The position numbers and the translations under genes are program-made. This document shows positions 15,632 through 21,384 of a DNA stretch of 22,835 bases, piece by piece. Source of the stretch: a virus; the IMG/VR virus record IMGVR_UViG_3300031705_000055, positions 1 to 22,835 of that record. One strand, 5' to 3'. The notes beneath the pieces were generated by a model. It ran no database searches, had not been told where the DNA came from, and saw only the letters and a program-made list of their open reading frames with translations. How positions within the stretch are numbered: the first letter of the stretch is position 1; each line of letters begins with the position of its first letter.

Positions 15632-15639
15632 TATATTTG
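15609..15639 (+). promoter_or_regulatory. Bacteroidota-type promoter of phosphoesterase gene
   Basis: TTAG at 15609-15612, 19 bases, and a perfect -7 box TATATTTG at 15632-15639 (TAnnTTTG). The start codon follows at 15659 behind the leader caaaacaaaac, which also occurs in the leader of the gene at 20531. Confidence 0.75.
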
Positions 15640-15658
15640 TCAAAACAAAACATAAGTT

Positions 15659-16750
15659 ATGTCAAAGAAGAGCAACAGATTTCGATTAAAAGATGCTGAA
15701 ATTGATTTAATAAAACAGCACAGAGCAAACACCCTAGACAATCTTAACGGAAATTCATCACTTGACATACATCTCATTGAGAGAGGAATAGACAAGAAAG
15801 ATGTTGTGTCTGTTAAACATTGGCAAAATATGGGAGGAGAGCTTCGGTTCTCCATAGTTACCAAAGATGGGCAAGGTGGATTTGATGAAGCGGGTATCTT
15901 TGAAAGGTTAAACACTTTTATCGAAGGACACGCTCCAAGTTATCCAAAAGCACCTAAAAACGACAACGGTACACACCTGCTAGTTATCAACCCTGCAGAT
16001 ATTCACATCGGTAAGTATGCCAATGCAGAAGAAACAGGCGAGGAATACAATACAGACTTAGCAGTTGCTAGAGTTATAGAAGGAGTTCAAGGATTGATTG
16101 ATAAGGCGAAAGGCTTTGAAGTTGAAAAGATACTTTTCTGTATTGGTAACGATATTTTACATATAGACAATGTTTACGGATCGACCACTAAAGGTACTTT
16201 TCAAGACTGCGATGGGAAATGGTGGGAACACTTTGAAATAGCTTTACAATTATACGTTAAATGTGTGGAGATGTTAAGAGAGATTGCTCCTGTTGATTGT
16301 GTACACTCAATGAGTAACCACGATTATCAGTCTGGCTTTCATTTAGCTCATGCATTAAAGGCTTGGTTTAGATTAGCAGACGATGTAAATGTAGATGCAG
16401 GAGTAAGTCATCGTAAATACTACACATTCGGAGCGAATTTAATAGGTTTAGAACATGGTGACGGTGCTAAGATGGACAATCTTCCGATGTTAATGGCACA
16501 CGAGAAGCCTCAAGAGTGGGCAGAAACTAAATATCGTTATTGGTATCTTCACCATTTGCACCATAAAGTGAAATATAAATGGAGAGATGCTAAAGATTTC
16601 ATCGGTGTTACAGTTGAATATCTTAGAAGTCCTAGTTCAGCCGATTCATGGCACTCACGAAAGGGGTTTACTGGAAGCCCTAAAGCAGTTGAAGCTTTTA
16701 TTCATTCCAAGACGCAAGGTCAAGTCGCAAGACTCACACATTTCTTTTAG
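15659..16750 (+). CDS. Calcineurin-like metallophosphoesterase
   Basis: 363 aa. Metal-site motifs occur in the family order: DIHIG (Asp114, His116), GND (163-165) followed by ILHIDN and the conserved STTKGTFQD stretch (175-183), SNHD (219-222; His221), EHGD (265-268) and a final HHLHH (298-302). The standard motif is GNHD; here it is SNHD. The first 100 residues carry a basic, helical N-terminus (SNRFRLKDAEIDLIKQHR) that may bind DNA. This phage family is often annotated as phosphoesterase or SbcD-like exonuclease, but no partner nuclease gene (SbcC) is beside it. Own promoter upstream and terminator downstream. Substrate unknown. Confidence 0.8.
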   Translation: MSKKSNRFRLKDAEIDLIKQHRANTLDNLNGNSSLDIHLIERGIDKKDVVSVKHWQNMGGELRFSIVTKDGQGGFDEAGIFERLNTFIEGHAPSYPKAPKNDNGTHLLVINPADIHIGKYANAEETGEEYNTDLAVARVIEGVQGLIDKAKGFEVEKILFCIGNDILHIDNVYGSTTKGTFQDCDGKWWEHFEIALQLYVKCVEMLREIAPVDCVHSMSNHDYQSGFHLAHALKAWFRLADDVNVDAGVSHRKYYTFGANLIGLEHGDGAKMDNLPMLMAHEKPQEWAETKYRYWYLHHLHHKVKYKWRDAKDFIGVTVEYLRSPSSADSWHSRKGFTGSPKAVEAFIHSKTQGQVARLTHFF

Positions 16751-16759
16751 TTAAGTATC

Positions 16760-16789
16760 AAAGGGTTACAGAAATGTAGCTCTTTTTTT
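16760..16789 (+). terminator. Intrinsic terminator after phosphoesterase gene
   Basis: Stem 16760-16770 pairs with 16775-16785 (11 pairs, two G-T) closed by a GAAA tetraloop and followed by T to 16789. It separates the phosphoesterase unit from the early genes. Confidence 0.82.
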
Positions 16790-16820
16790 ATGCTTTGCAG
16801 CTTACTTATTATACTATTTA

Positions 16821-16852
16821 TTAGTACATCTCAAAAAGAAGTATTATCTTTG
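16821..16852 (+). promoter_or_regulatory. TTAG-type promoter, start of early region
   Basis: TTAG (16821-16824), exactly 20 bases, TATCTTTG (16845-16852, perfect TAnnTTTG). ATG follows at 16876. Its upstream half ATTAGTACATCTC is repeated at the promoter at 21726. Confidence 0.78.
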
Positions 16853-16875
16853 TAGGGAACTAAAAAACTAAAACT

Positions 16876-17055
16876 ATGAGATACGTTATCTATAACACAG
16901 ACGCAGACGAAGGTCAAGAATACATCGGTATTGATATATCAAGAACAGATGACATTGACAACGCTGAACACTTTGAAACTTATGAAGATGCTCAGTTAAT
17001 GATTAGCCAAAGTGGTACATCTTCAATGATTGTAATAGACACATACGATGAATAG
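16876..17055 (+). CDS. Small acidic hypothetical early protein
   Basis: 59 aa: MRYVIYNTDADEGQEYIGIDISRTDD... very acidic, predicted alpha/beta, ending SSMIVIDTYDE. First gene of the early operon behind a clear promoter and an A-rich leader (actaaaaaactaaaact). It overlaps the next start by eight bases (ATG 17048). Small acidic early proteins are often host-takeover or DNA-mimic factors, but no homologue is recognised and that remains speculation. Confidence 0.65.
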   Translation: MRYVIYNTDADEGQEYIGIDISRTDDIDNAEHFETYEDAQLMISQSGTSSMIVIDTYDE

Positions 17056-17476
17056 AGATTTAAAAGGTATTAGCAACCTCATAGAGGACATCACGAAAGA
17101 TATTGATGGATTAGTATTGGACGGTGATTTATACGCCATAGAGGCTATCGTATTAGCTAAGAAGTTCGAGGGTGCTGCAAAGCATTTAAAAGATAGCTGG
17201 GAAGATGAGGCTCTAGTAGTTACTGAATCTTGGAAGGGTGAATCTTTCGCAGGATATACGGCAACACAAAAGGACGGATCAAGAAGGTACAGCTTCAAGC
17301 ATCTGGATAAATGGAATGAAGTAAACGAGTACAAGAAAGATTTAGAATTAGCTTTTAAAAGCTCTTACTTGCAAGCACAAGAGGGAAACATTATAGTAGA
17401 TGAAGACGGTGTTGTAGTTCCACAAGCTGAACCAATCAAAACAAAACAAAGTATTGTATTAACTAGAATTAAATAA
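17048..17476 (+). CDS. Hypothetical early protein, charged helical
   Basis: 142 aa. Helical N-terminal half (LEDI..DIDGLVLDGDLYAIEAIVLAKKFEGAAKHLKDSWEDEAL), then WKGESFAGYTATQKDGSRRYSFKHLDKWNEVNEYKKDLELAFK, and a C-terminal NIIVDEDGVVVPQAEPIKTKQSIVLTRIK. The layout (helical rod, a 'GYxxxxxDGsrrYsfKHl' middle, and a 'DEdGxvvxxaxxxxxkxsixl' tail) matches small conserved proteins I have seen next to recombination genes in Bacteroidota phages, without known function. No catalytic motif visible. Confidence 0.65.
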   Translation: MNRDLKGISNLIEDITKDIDGLVLDGDLYAIEAIVLAKKFEGAAKHLKDSWEDEALVVTESWKGESFAGYTATQKDGSRRYSFKHLDKWNEVNEYKKDLELAFKSSYLQAQEGNIIVDEDGVVVPQAEPIKTKQSIVLTRIK

Positions 17477-17484
17477 GCTATTAA

Positions 17485-17516
17485 TTAGCATATACCGAAA
17501 AGAAGGTTTATATTTG
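17485..17516 (+). promoter_or_regulatory. TTAG-type promoter
   Basis: TTAG (17485-17488), 20 bases, perfect -7 box TATATTTG (17509-17516). Leader catcaaacaaaacaact precedes ATG 17539, the A/C-rich leader type shared with other early genes. Confidence 0.8.
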
Positions 17517-17538
17517 CATCAAACAAAACAACTAAACT

Positions 17539-17757
17539 ATGAGAACACTACTTGAAAGATTGAAGCCCGAAGTTAGAGATAGATTAAATTTATCTTATAA
17601 GGATTATCCTACTACTTGTGGGGAGTTAGAAAGCTCTATGAATGTAAGCGTATCTTTTATTCAGCTAACAATGAACGAATGTTTAAACTTACTTAACATG
17701 ACATCAAAAAACCCATTATCATTCGAAAATGTTGAATCTTTATTTGAATCAAACTAA
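17539..17757 (+). CDS. Hypothetical early protein (72 aa)
   Basis: A small, mostly helical protein: MRTLLERLKPEVRDRLNLSYKDYPTTCGELESSMNVSVSFIQLTMNECLNLLNMTSKNPLSFENVESLFESN. The middle (about 25-55) could form a small helix-turn-helix-type fold, but no family is recognised. First of five genes up to 19025 arranged with short gaps or overlaps, probably one operon from the promoter at 17485. Confidence 0.65.
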   Translation: MRTLLERLKPEVRDRLNLSYKDYPTTCGELESSMNVSVSFIQLTMNECLNLLNMTSKNPLSFENVESLFESN

Positions 17758-17758
17758 C

Positions 17759-17965
17759 ATGGGAAAGCTAAAAGAATTATTTTTAAGAGGTCAAGCTGAT
17801 GTAATGAGTGTTGACGATATGAGAATCGAGCAGATGAACAACGAGTATGCAAGACATTGCGAGTTATCTCAAGAATGGAATGCAGGAGAGCGTTCACCTG
17901 TAACACGATCAATCCTAGAATGGGAACATTTAGGACAACCTGTAAGAACTAGACACGATGGATAG
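17759..17965 (+). CDS. Hypothetical early protein (68 aa)
   Basis: From ATG 17759, one base after the previous stop; an upstream in-frame ATG at 17729 would overlap the previous gene and is less likely. The protein MGKLKELFLRGQADVMSVDDMRIEQMNNEYARHCELSQEWNAGERSPVTRSILEWEHLGQPVRTRHDG is charged and helical with no known motif. Its stop lies inside the next gene (ATG 17958). Confidence 0.55.
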   Translation: MGKLKELFLRGQADVMSVDDMRIEQMNNEYARHCELSQEWNAGERSPVTRSILEWEHLGQPVRTRHDG

Positions 17966-18332
17966 AGGAAAGATAGCAGAGTTATACAAGAAGTATGACC
18001 TAGCAAAAGAGGACATCTACAAGCACCAACATTACCTTATAATCTCAAGGTCTGGAATCGACAAAATACAAGCGATAGAAGGTATCAAGATAGCTTATGA
18101 AGTTATCAAATGTGAAACAAATTTCTGTGTCATTAAGGCAACGACTAAGGATTTAGAAACTTTCGGAAGTGCCATCAAAGGAGTTTCATTTAAAGACGGT
18201 AACACCAACTCTTGGTACGTTATGGAGATGGCAGAAAAGAGAGCCATGAGTAGGATAGTATTAAAGGTTTGTGGATTCTATGAACTAGGTGTATTTGGTG
18301 AAGATGAGAGTGAAGACTTTAAACGCAAATAA
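17958..18332 (+). CDS. Putative DNA-recombination-type protein (AEKRAxSR motif)
   Basis: 124 aa. It has HQHYLIISRSGIDKIQAIEGIKIAYEVIKCE, a beta strand pair (NFCVIKATTKDLETFGSA), and WYVMEMAEKRAMSRIVLKVCGFYELGVFGEDESEDFKRK. The run 'N-x-x-YxxxMAEKRAxSRxVLKxxGFYexxVFGEDEsdDF' is a recurring signature in Bacteroidota phage proteins; similar 'AEKRAxxRAVL' segments occur in Rad52/Erf-type annealing proteins. An annealing or related ssDNA role would fit the neighbouring SSB-like gene, but this is a weak family call. Confidence 0.55.
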   Translation: MDRGKIAELYKKYDLAKEDIYKHQHYLIISRSGIDKIQAIEGIKIAYEVIKCETNFCVIKATTKDLETFGSAIKGVSFKDGNTNSWYVMEMAEKRAMSRIVLKVCGFYELGVFGEDESEDFKRK

Positions 18333-18333
18333 C

Positions 18334-18552
18334 ATGAACGAAAAAGGAAGAGGCTGGATACCTCAAACAAAACTACAAGTGTTATTCTTTAGCACTTACA
18401 CAACGAAGAAAGCAGCAAGTGTAAACATGGGGGTTACAGTTACAACCCTCCGCTTGTTGTTTGGTAGAGAAGATAGATTCACTTACAGCCAACTTAAACA
18501 ACTATCAAAAGATAGTGATGTAAAACTAACAGACATAATCAAACTAATATGA
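18334..18552 (+). CDS. Small HTH (Cro/CI-like) putative regulator
   Basis: 72 aa from ATG 18334, one base after the preceding stop; an in-frame ATG at 18289 would overlap the previous gene. The region TKLQVLFFSTYTTKKAASVNMGVTVTTLRLLFGREDRFTYSQLKQLSKDSDVKLTDIIKLI reads as a compact five-helix XRE-type domain, with KAASVNMGVTVTTLRLLF as the helix-turn-helix. A repressor or activator of the nearby TTAG promoters is possible. Stop overlaps the next ATG as ATGA. Confidence 0.6.
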   Translation: MNEKGRGWIPQTKLQVLFFSTYTTKKAASVNMGVTVTTLRLLFGREDRFTYSQLKQLSKDSDVKLTDIIKLI

Positions 18553-19025
18553 AAGATCAATATTTTGAAAAGCTAATTACGCATTCAGCAAAGATAAACA
18601 AAACATTTGCAGGTGCTTTACTAGATAAGGGAAGACAACAGTTTGACGTTGAGTCAAGAAATATGTGTTACAATGTATTAAGAAAATTGAATTGGAGTTT
18701 GCCGGACATTGGCAATAGATTCAATAGAGGTCATGCTACTGTTATACACGGGATTAAGAACCATGATATTGCTTATGCGAGAGGTGGGTACTATATGAAC
18801 AACTATGATGACTTAGTCATAAGAATGGCTGACAATACAGAGATGGAAAAGATTGAAAACACTAACTACATCGAAAAGAATAGAATCAAGTTCGAGTTAC
18901 TAGAAGATTCAAACGTAAAGCTAAAGGAAGAGCTATTCGATATTAAAAAAACAACAAGGCTTTTATTACGATCAATCAAAGAACAACAATCATTAACCAA
19001 TTTATTAAACAAATCATGCAGTTAA
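18549..19025 (+). CDS. Stand-alone DnaA domain IV-like DNA-binding protein
   Basis: 158 aa. Residues 34-72 (VESRNMCYNVLRKLNWSLPDIGNRFNRGHATVIHGIKNHD) match the DnaA C-terminal DNA-binding domain: the 'SlpeIGxxFgxRxHtTVxhaixkI' core is seen as SLPDIGNRFNRGHATVIHGIKNH. No AAA+ domain, so it cannot be a full DnaA. The C-terminal half (about 100-158) is a charged coiled coil, probably for oligomerisation. It lies upstream of the replication initiator, and may bind origin or promoter DNA. Coupled to the HTH gene by ATGA and overlapping the next gene by ten bases. Confidence 0.75.
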   Translation: MKDQYFEKLITHSAKINKTFAGALLDKGRQQFDVESRNMCYNVLRKLNWSLPDIGNRFNRGHATVIHGIKNHDIAYARGGYYMNNYDDLVIRMADNTEMEKIENTNYIEKNRIKFELLEDSNVKLKEELFDIKKTTRLLLRSIKEQQSLTNLLNKSCS

Positions 19026-19345
19026 AAGGAACAGTTATCGAGATTAAGGAAGTACAAGTTATTTCTGACAAGTTTAAGAAGCAAGAGGTTATTCTTAAAC
19101 AGGAGGGTGTAGAGTATGACGCTGACATTCCTATCGAGTTTATACAGGATAAAGGCATAGAACTTGTGAATGGCTTAAAAGTAGGTCAGTCGTACGAAAT
19201 AGACATTAATATAAGCGGTAGAGCTTGGAAGGATCGTTACTTCGTCAGCTTGAAAGGTTGGAAGGTTGCAGAAGCATCTGAATCTACTGAATCCACAAGA
19301 AGAGCAATAGCTGCAGATGATGGAGCTGATGCCTTCCCCTATTAA
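19016..19345 (+). CDS. DUF3127 SSB-like OB-fold protein
   Basis: 109 aa. The N-terminal 80 residues show the DUF3127 pattern: GTVIEIKEVQVISDKFKKQEVILKQEGVEYDADIPIEFIQDKGIEL, then YEIDINISGRAWKDRYFVSLKGWKVAE. This is a small OB fold found in Bacteroidota phages and hosts, considered an ssDNA-binding type. The tail ends in acidic/aromatic residues (DDGADAFPY) resembling the protein-interaction tail of SSB. It would coat ssDNA in replication or recombination. Ends 33 bases before a strong terminator. Confidence 0.75.
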   Translation: MQLKGTVIEIKEVQVISDKFKKQEVILKQEGVEYDADIPIEFIQDKGIELVNGLKVGQSYEIDINISGRAWKDRYFVSLKGWKVAEASESTESTRRAIAADDGADAFPY

Positions 19346-19378
19346 ACGAGTATTAGATATACTCAAATGGTTAAATTT

Positions 19379-19411
19379 GGAGGAGCTTTAAGTAGTTCCT
19401 CCTTTTTTTTT
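19379..19411 (+). terminator. Intrinsic terminator closing the early operon
   Basis: Stem ggaggagct (19379-19387) with agttcctcc (19394-19402), nine pairs with one G-T, loop ttaagt, then nine T (19403-19411). Very strong. It ends the operon running from the promoter at 17485. Confidence 0.92.
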
Positions 19412-19430
19412 ATACATATCAGTATAATTA

Positions 19431-19462
19431 TTAGTTTAATTAAATACTTATTTGTATATTCG
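19431..19462 (+). promoter_or_regulatory. TTAG-type promoter of short RNA 1
   Basis: TTAG (19431-19434), 20 bases, TATATTCG (19455-19462; six of eight match TAnnTTTG). The only thing downstream before a terminator is about 60 nt of non-coding sequence. Confidence 0.55.
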
Positions 19463-19467
19463 TCTAA

Positions 19468-19529
19468 CATAACTAAATTTTTAATACTACCACTAAAACC
19501 CTCATTGTCACGTGAGGGTTTTCTTTTTT
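19468..19529 (+). ncRNA. Candidate short RNA 1, promoter-to-terminator unit
   Basis: Expected transcript from the promoter at 19431-19462 to the terminator hairpin 19495-19522 with its T tail: about 60 nt. It contains no ORF of note. The start is an estimate, six to eight bases beyond the -7 box. It might be a regulatory RNA, or the remains of a decayed gene between promoter and terminator. Confidence 0.45.
19495..19529 (+). terminator. Perfect hairpin terminator
   Basis: Perfect ten-pair stem aaaaccctca (19495-19504) with tgagggtttt (19513-19522), eight-base loop containing tcacg, then cTTTTTT to 19529. Confidence 0.88.
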
Positions 19530-19538
19530 ACATTAACA

Positions 19539-19570
19539 TTAGATTATTTAATATATTATTTGTATATTGC
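19539..19570 (+). promoter_or_regulatory. TTAG-type promoter of short RNA 2 / initiator leader
   Basis: TTAG (19539-19542), 20 bases, TATATTGC (19563-19570). Shares the block ATTTGTATATT with the promoter at 19431. Transcription would enter the hairpin region 19576-19655 ahead of the replication initiator. Confidence 0.55.
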
Positions 19571-19575
19571 ACCCA

Positions 19576-19655
19576 TCGAGTAGAGGCGATACTTATAACA
19601 TTTTTACAAAAACCTATTTCAGCGAGCCCTCTACCTCCTGAGATAGGTTTTTTTT
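19576..19655 (+). ncRNA. Candidate short RNA 2 or attenuator leader of initiator gene
   Basis: About 80 nt between the promoter at 19539 and a terminator-like hairpin (19608-19655). GTAGAGG (19580-19586) is perfectly complementary to CCTCTAC (19628-19634) in the hairpin's loop, so the RNA could fold into a pseudoknot. Read-through beyond it would transcribe the initiator gene at 19674, so it could be a transcription attenuator; alternatively it is a free small RNA. Confidence 0.5.
19608..19655 (+). terminator. Long-loop terminator ahead of initiator gene
   Basis: Stem aaaaacctatttc (19608-19620) with gagataggttttt (19640-19652), thirteen pairs including one G-T, a 19-base loop and T to 19655. 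Ends 18 bases before ATG 19674, so the initiator depends on read-through here or on an unseen promoter. Confidence 0.8.
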
Positions 19656-19673
19656 ATACCAAATAGTTAAATT

Positions 19674-20480
19674 ATGAAAATCAAATCCGTATTAAGTCAG
19701 GGAGCGTTTTGGCAAATCAATAAGTCATTAGCTCAAAAGGTAGGTTTAGAGTCTGCTTTATTATTATCCGATCTTATAGATAGGGAATCTTATTTTGAGG
19801 GTAGAGATATGTTGATTAATATTAATGGTGAAGGTTATTTCTTTGTAACTAGTAAGCAGATAAGCGATGCAACTACGTTATCATATAGGAAACAAAAGAA
19901 GTGCATTGCAGTGCTTGAAGATGAAGGAATGATTAAGACTTTTTTGCGAGGTGTTCCTGCAAAACTACATTTTACTATATGCGAAAGCAAGATTTGGCAA
20001 AGTGTAAATACTAGTATTAGCGAAACGCTAAAACTAGATTTAGCGAAAACGCAAAACAAGAGTGAGCGAAACGCTAAAACTATTAATAATAATAAAGAAT
20101 TAATAATAAAGAATAATAATAAAGAACAATATAAAAAGGTTGAGAATTATTTTGACAATATTCTGATAGATAATTTATTTAAAGAATTTTTAATATTAAG
20201 AGTATCTTTAAAAGCTAAAAACACAGATAGGGCTGTAGGGCTTATATTAAAAAAATTAGAAGGACTATCTCCAGAACTACAAACGGAGATGCTAGAGCAA
20301 TCAATTGAGAACAGTTGGAAGAGTGTATTCCCTATTAAAAAACAATTCAACAAAGCAGAACCTACAAGCCTAAGCAAACACTACTTCCCTGATATGTTTA
20401 AAAAGGAAGAGAACCCTTTACCGATAGAAACAAAGATTCTAAGCACTGGAGATATGAACGACTTTTTTAGTAAACCATAA
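19674..20480 (+). CDS. Replication initiator protein (winged-helix type), contains origin
   Basis: 268 aa. The N-terminal domain (about 1-105: FWQINKSLAQKVGLESALLLSDLIDRESYF ... GEGYFFVTSKQISDATTLSYRKQKKCIAVLEDEGMIKTFLRGVPAKLHFTI) is the winged-helix domain of phage replication initiators and replisome organisers; the 'Q..l..L...GmI....rGvPak' end is typical. A low-complexity Lys/Asn linker (about 112-155) follows and contains, at DNA level, the iterons and AT-rich 13-mers of the proposed origin. The C-terminal part (about 156-268) is helical and might contact the helicase or its loader. Compare lambda O, where the origin also lies inside the initiator gene. Confidence 0.75.
   Translation: MKIKSVLSQGAFWQINKSLAQKVGLESALLLSDLIDRESYFEGRDMLININGEGYFFVTSKQISDATTLSYRKQKKCIAVLEDEGMIKTFLRGVPAKLHFTICESKIWQSVNTSISETLKLDLAKTQNKSERNAKTINNNKELIIKNNNKEQYKKVENYFDNILIDNLFKEFLILRVSLKAKNTDRAVGLILKKLEGLSPELQTEMLEQSIENSWKSVFPIKKQFNKAEPTSLSKHYFPDMFKKEENPLPIETKILSTGDMNDFFSKP
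20017..20084 (+). repeat. Three iteron-like repeats, 23-bp phasing
   Basis: AGCG cores begin at 20019, 20042 and 20065, exactly 23 bp apart. Copies 1 and 3 share 18 identical bases (AGCGAAACGCTAAAACTA); copy 2 is AGCGAAAACGCAAAACAA. The outer copies contain the inverted repeat TAGCG/AGCG-AAA-CGCTA. The three copies fall in three different reading frames of the initiator gene, so the repetition is not protein-driven. Probable initiator binding sites. Confidence 0.8.
20087..20126 (+). repeat. Three AT-rich 13-mers, candidate DNA unwinding element
   Basis: TAATAATAAAGAA occurs perfectly at 20087-20099, 20101-20113 and 20114-20126; spacings are 14 and 13 bases. Only three bases in 40 are G or C. 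They follow immediately after the iterons, giving the standard initiator-site plus unwinding-element order of a replication origin. Confidence 0.8.
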
Positions 20481-20482
20481 AA

Positions 20483-20514
20483 TTTGCTTAATCCGATAAT
20501 TAGAATTACATTTA
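20483..20514 (+). promoter_or_regulatory. Promoter of helicase-loader-type gene
   Basis: Canonical -33 TTTG (20483-20486), 20 bases, TACATTTA (20507-20514). Leader caaaacaaaacaact before ATG 20531. Shares AATTAGAATTA and ATTTAC with the promoter at 21726. Confidence 0.68.
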
Positions 20515-20530
20515 CCAAAACAAAACAACT

Positions 20531-21205
20531 ATGAAGGAAATAGGAAAAGAACCAAGCGATCAACTATTAAAATTCTGTGAACTAACGATTAATAAATGCT
20601 TGTTTGAGATGAGCCAAAAGAAGTCTTTAGAAGATGCCTCAATAATGGCGAACATATTAATGACTGATTTGAACGACAGCTTCTACAGACTAACTCAGCA
20701 AGATGTAGTTCAAGCATTCCATAGAGGAGTAAGAACAGGAGAACAGTTAGCAATCAATCCTCGAACGTGGTGTAACTGGTTAAATTCTCAGAAGTTGAAA
20801 TCTAACGCCACACGCATCAATTCATCACAGCTTAACGAGAAGATGTTAATTGAAAGTAAATGCAGTAGCGTTGATAAAAAGCAGGTTCTGAAGGATTTCT
20901 TAGAGCTTTGTGTAATTGAACCATATGAAGAATATTGCAAAGATGAAGACATTATACTGCAAGGAGTCAATCAAATATTCATTTGGCTTGAGAAAAACGG
21001 CTTTCTATTTGTATCAGACGAGGAGAAGGAAAAGATTTGGACAAAGGTACAAGGCACGATTAAGAAGCGGAAGATGTTCACGCATAACAATGAGAAGCAA
21101 TTCCATCCAGTAATTATGTGCAGAGAATACGCCATCATGAATTTATTCAAAGAAATGCGTGAGTCAAAAGTTGATTTGCGAAGTGAAATTTTAAAAGCTA
21201 TTTAA
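20531..21205 (+). CDS. Replication accessory protein, possible helicase loader
   Basis: 224 aa, nearly all helical and charged. It contains MANILMTDLNDSFYRLTQQDVVQAFHRGVRTGEQLAINPRTWCNWLNSQKLK (40-91), then helices to the C-terminus ending VIMCREYAIMNLFKEMRESKVDLRSEILKAI. The segment 'LxxdLxxxFxxLTxxdVvxAFxxGvRxxexxxINxrTWxxWL' is one I associate with proteins next to replication initiators in Bacteroidota phages, and position after the initiator and origin fits helicase loading. No AAA+ or P-loop is present, so it is not a DnaC-type ATPase. Function unproven. Promoter directly upstream; two bases separate it from the next gene. Confidence 0.6.
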   Translation: MKEIGKEPSDQLLKFCELTINKCLFEMSQKKSLEDASIMANILMTDLNDSFYRLTQQDVVQAFHRGVRTGEQLAINPRTWCNWLNSQKLKSNATRINSSQLNEKMLIESKCSSVDKKQVLKDFLELCVIEPYEEYCKDEDIILQGVNQIFIWLEKNGFLFVSDEEKEKIWTKVQGTIKKRKMFTHNNEKQFHPVIMCREYAIMNLFKEMRESKVDLRSEILKAI

Positions 21206-21207
21206 TT

Positions 21208-21384
21208 ATGAACGAAGAAATAAGTAAACTATTAGAAGAGAATGCCTTTAACGTAGCCAATTCAGGCACTGGAAGTCATAAAGATATTGGAGGAGAAAAG
21301 GAAGTTCAGAAGGCTTGGCAAATAATACAGAAGAAGATTAAGAAAATAGATGCAGCCTTTTACGAAGTAATCAAAGAACGATGA
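21208..21384 (+). CDS. Small charged hypothetical protein
   Basis: 58 aa: MNEEISKLLEENAFNVANSGTGSHKDIGGEKEVQKAWQIIQKKIKKIDAAFYEVIKER. Helical, with a flexible Gly/Ser centre. Stop overlaps the VRR-NUC start as ATGA (21381-21384), so the two are coupled; perhaps a partner of the nuclease. No family recognised. Confidence 0.6.
   Translation: MNEEISKLLEENAFNVANSGTGSHKDIGGEKEVQKAWQIIQKKIKKIDAAFYEVIKER

Larger units (their letters stand above)
20017..20126. other. Putative phage replication origin inside initiator gene
   Basis: The combination of phased iterons (20017-20084) and tandem AT-rich 13-mers (20087-20126) in the linker region of the initiator gene matches the organisation of lambda ori. 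No experimental or skew evidence is available from the window. Confidence 0.7.

Noticed and set aside
18742-18750. TTATACACG resembling a DnaA box
   Set aside because: A single 8-of-9 match inside the DnaA-like gene, with no second copy nearby; expected by chance in A+T-rich DNA.
19367-19666. 99-codon ORF on + strand (MVKFGGALSSSSFFF...)
   Set aside because: It spans three terminator hairpins and two promoters; its Ser/Phe-rich start is encoded by the terminator T run. Composition is unlike protein coding.
19981-19996. GCGAAAGCAAG as a possible fourth iteron
   Set aside because: It is out of the 23-bp phase and shares only a short core, so it is not counted with the three repeats.
20916-21113. 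65-codon + strand ORF inside the helicase-loader-type gene
   Set aside because: Lies in another frame within a longer gene that has a promoter and a recognisable pattern; no independent support.
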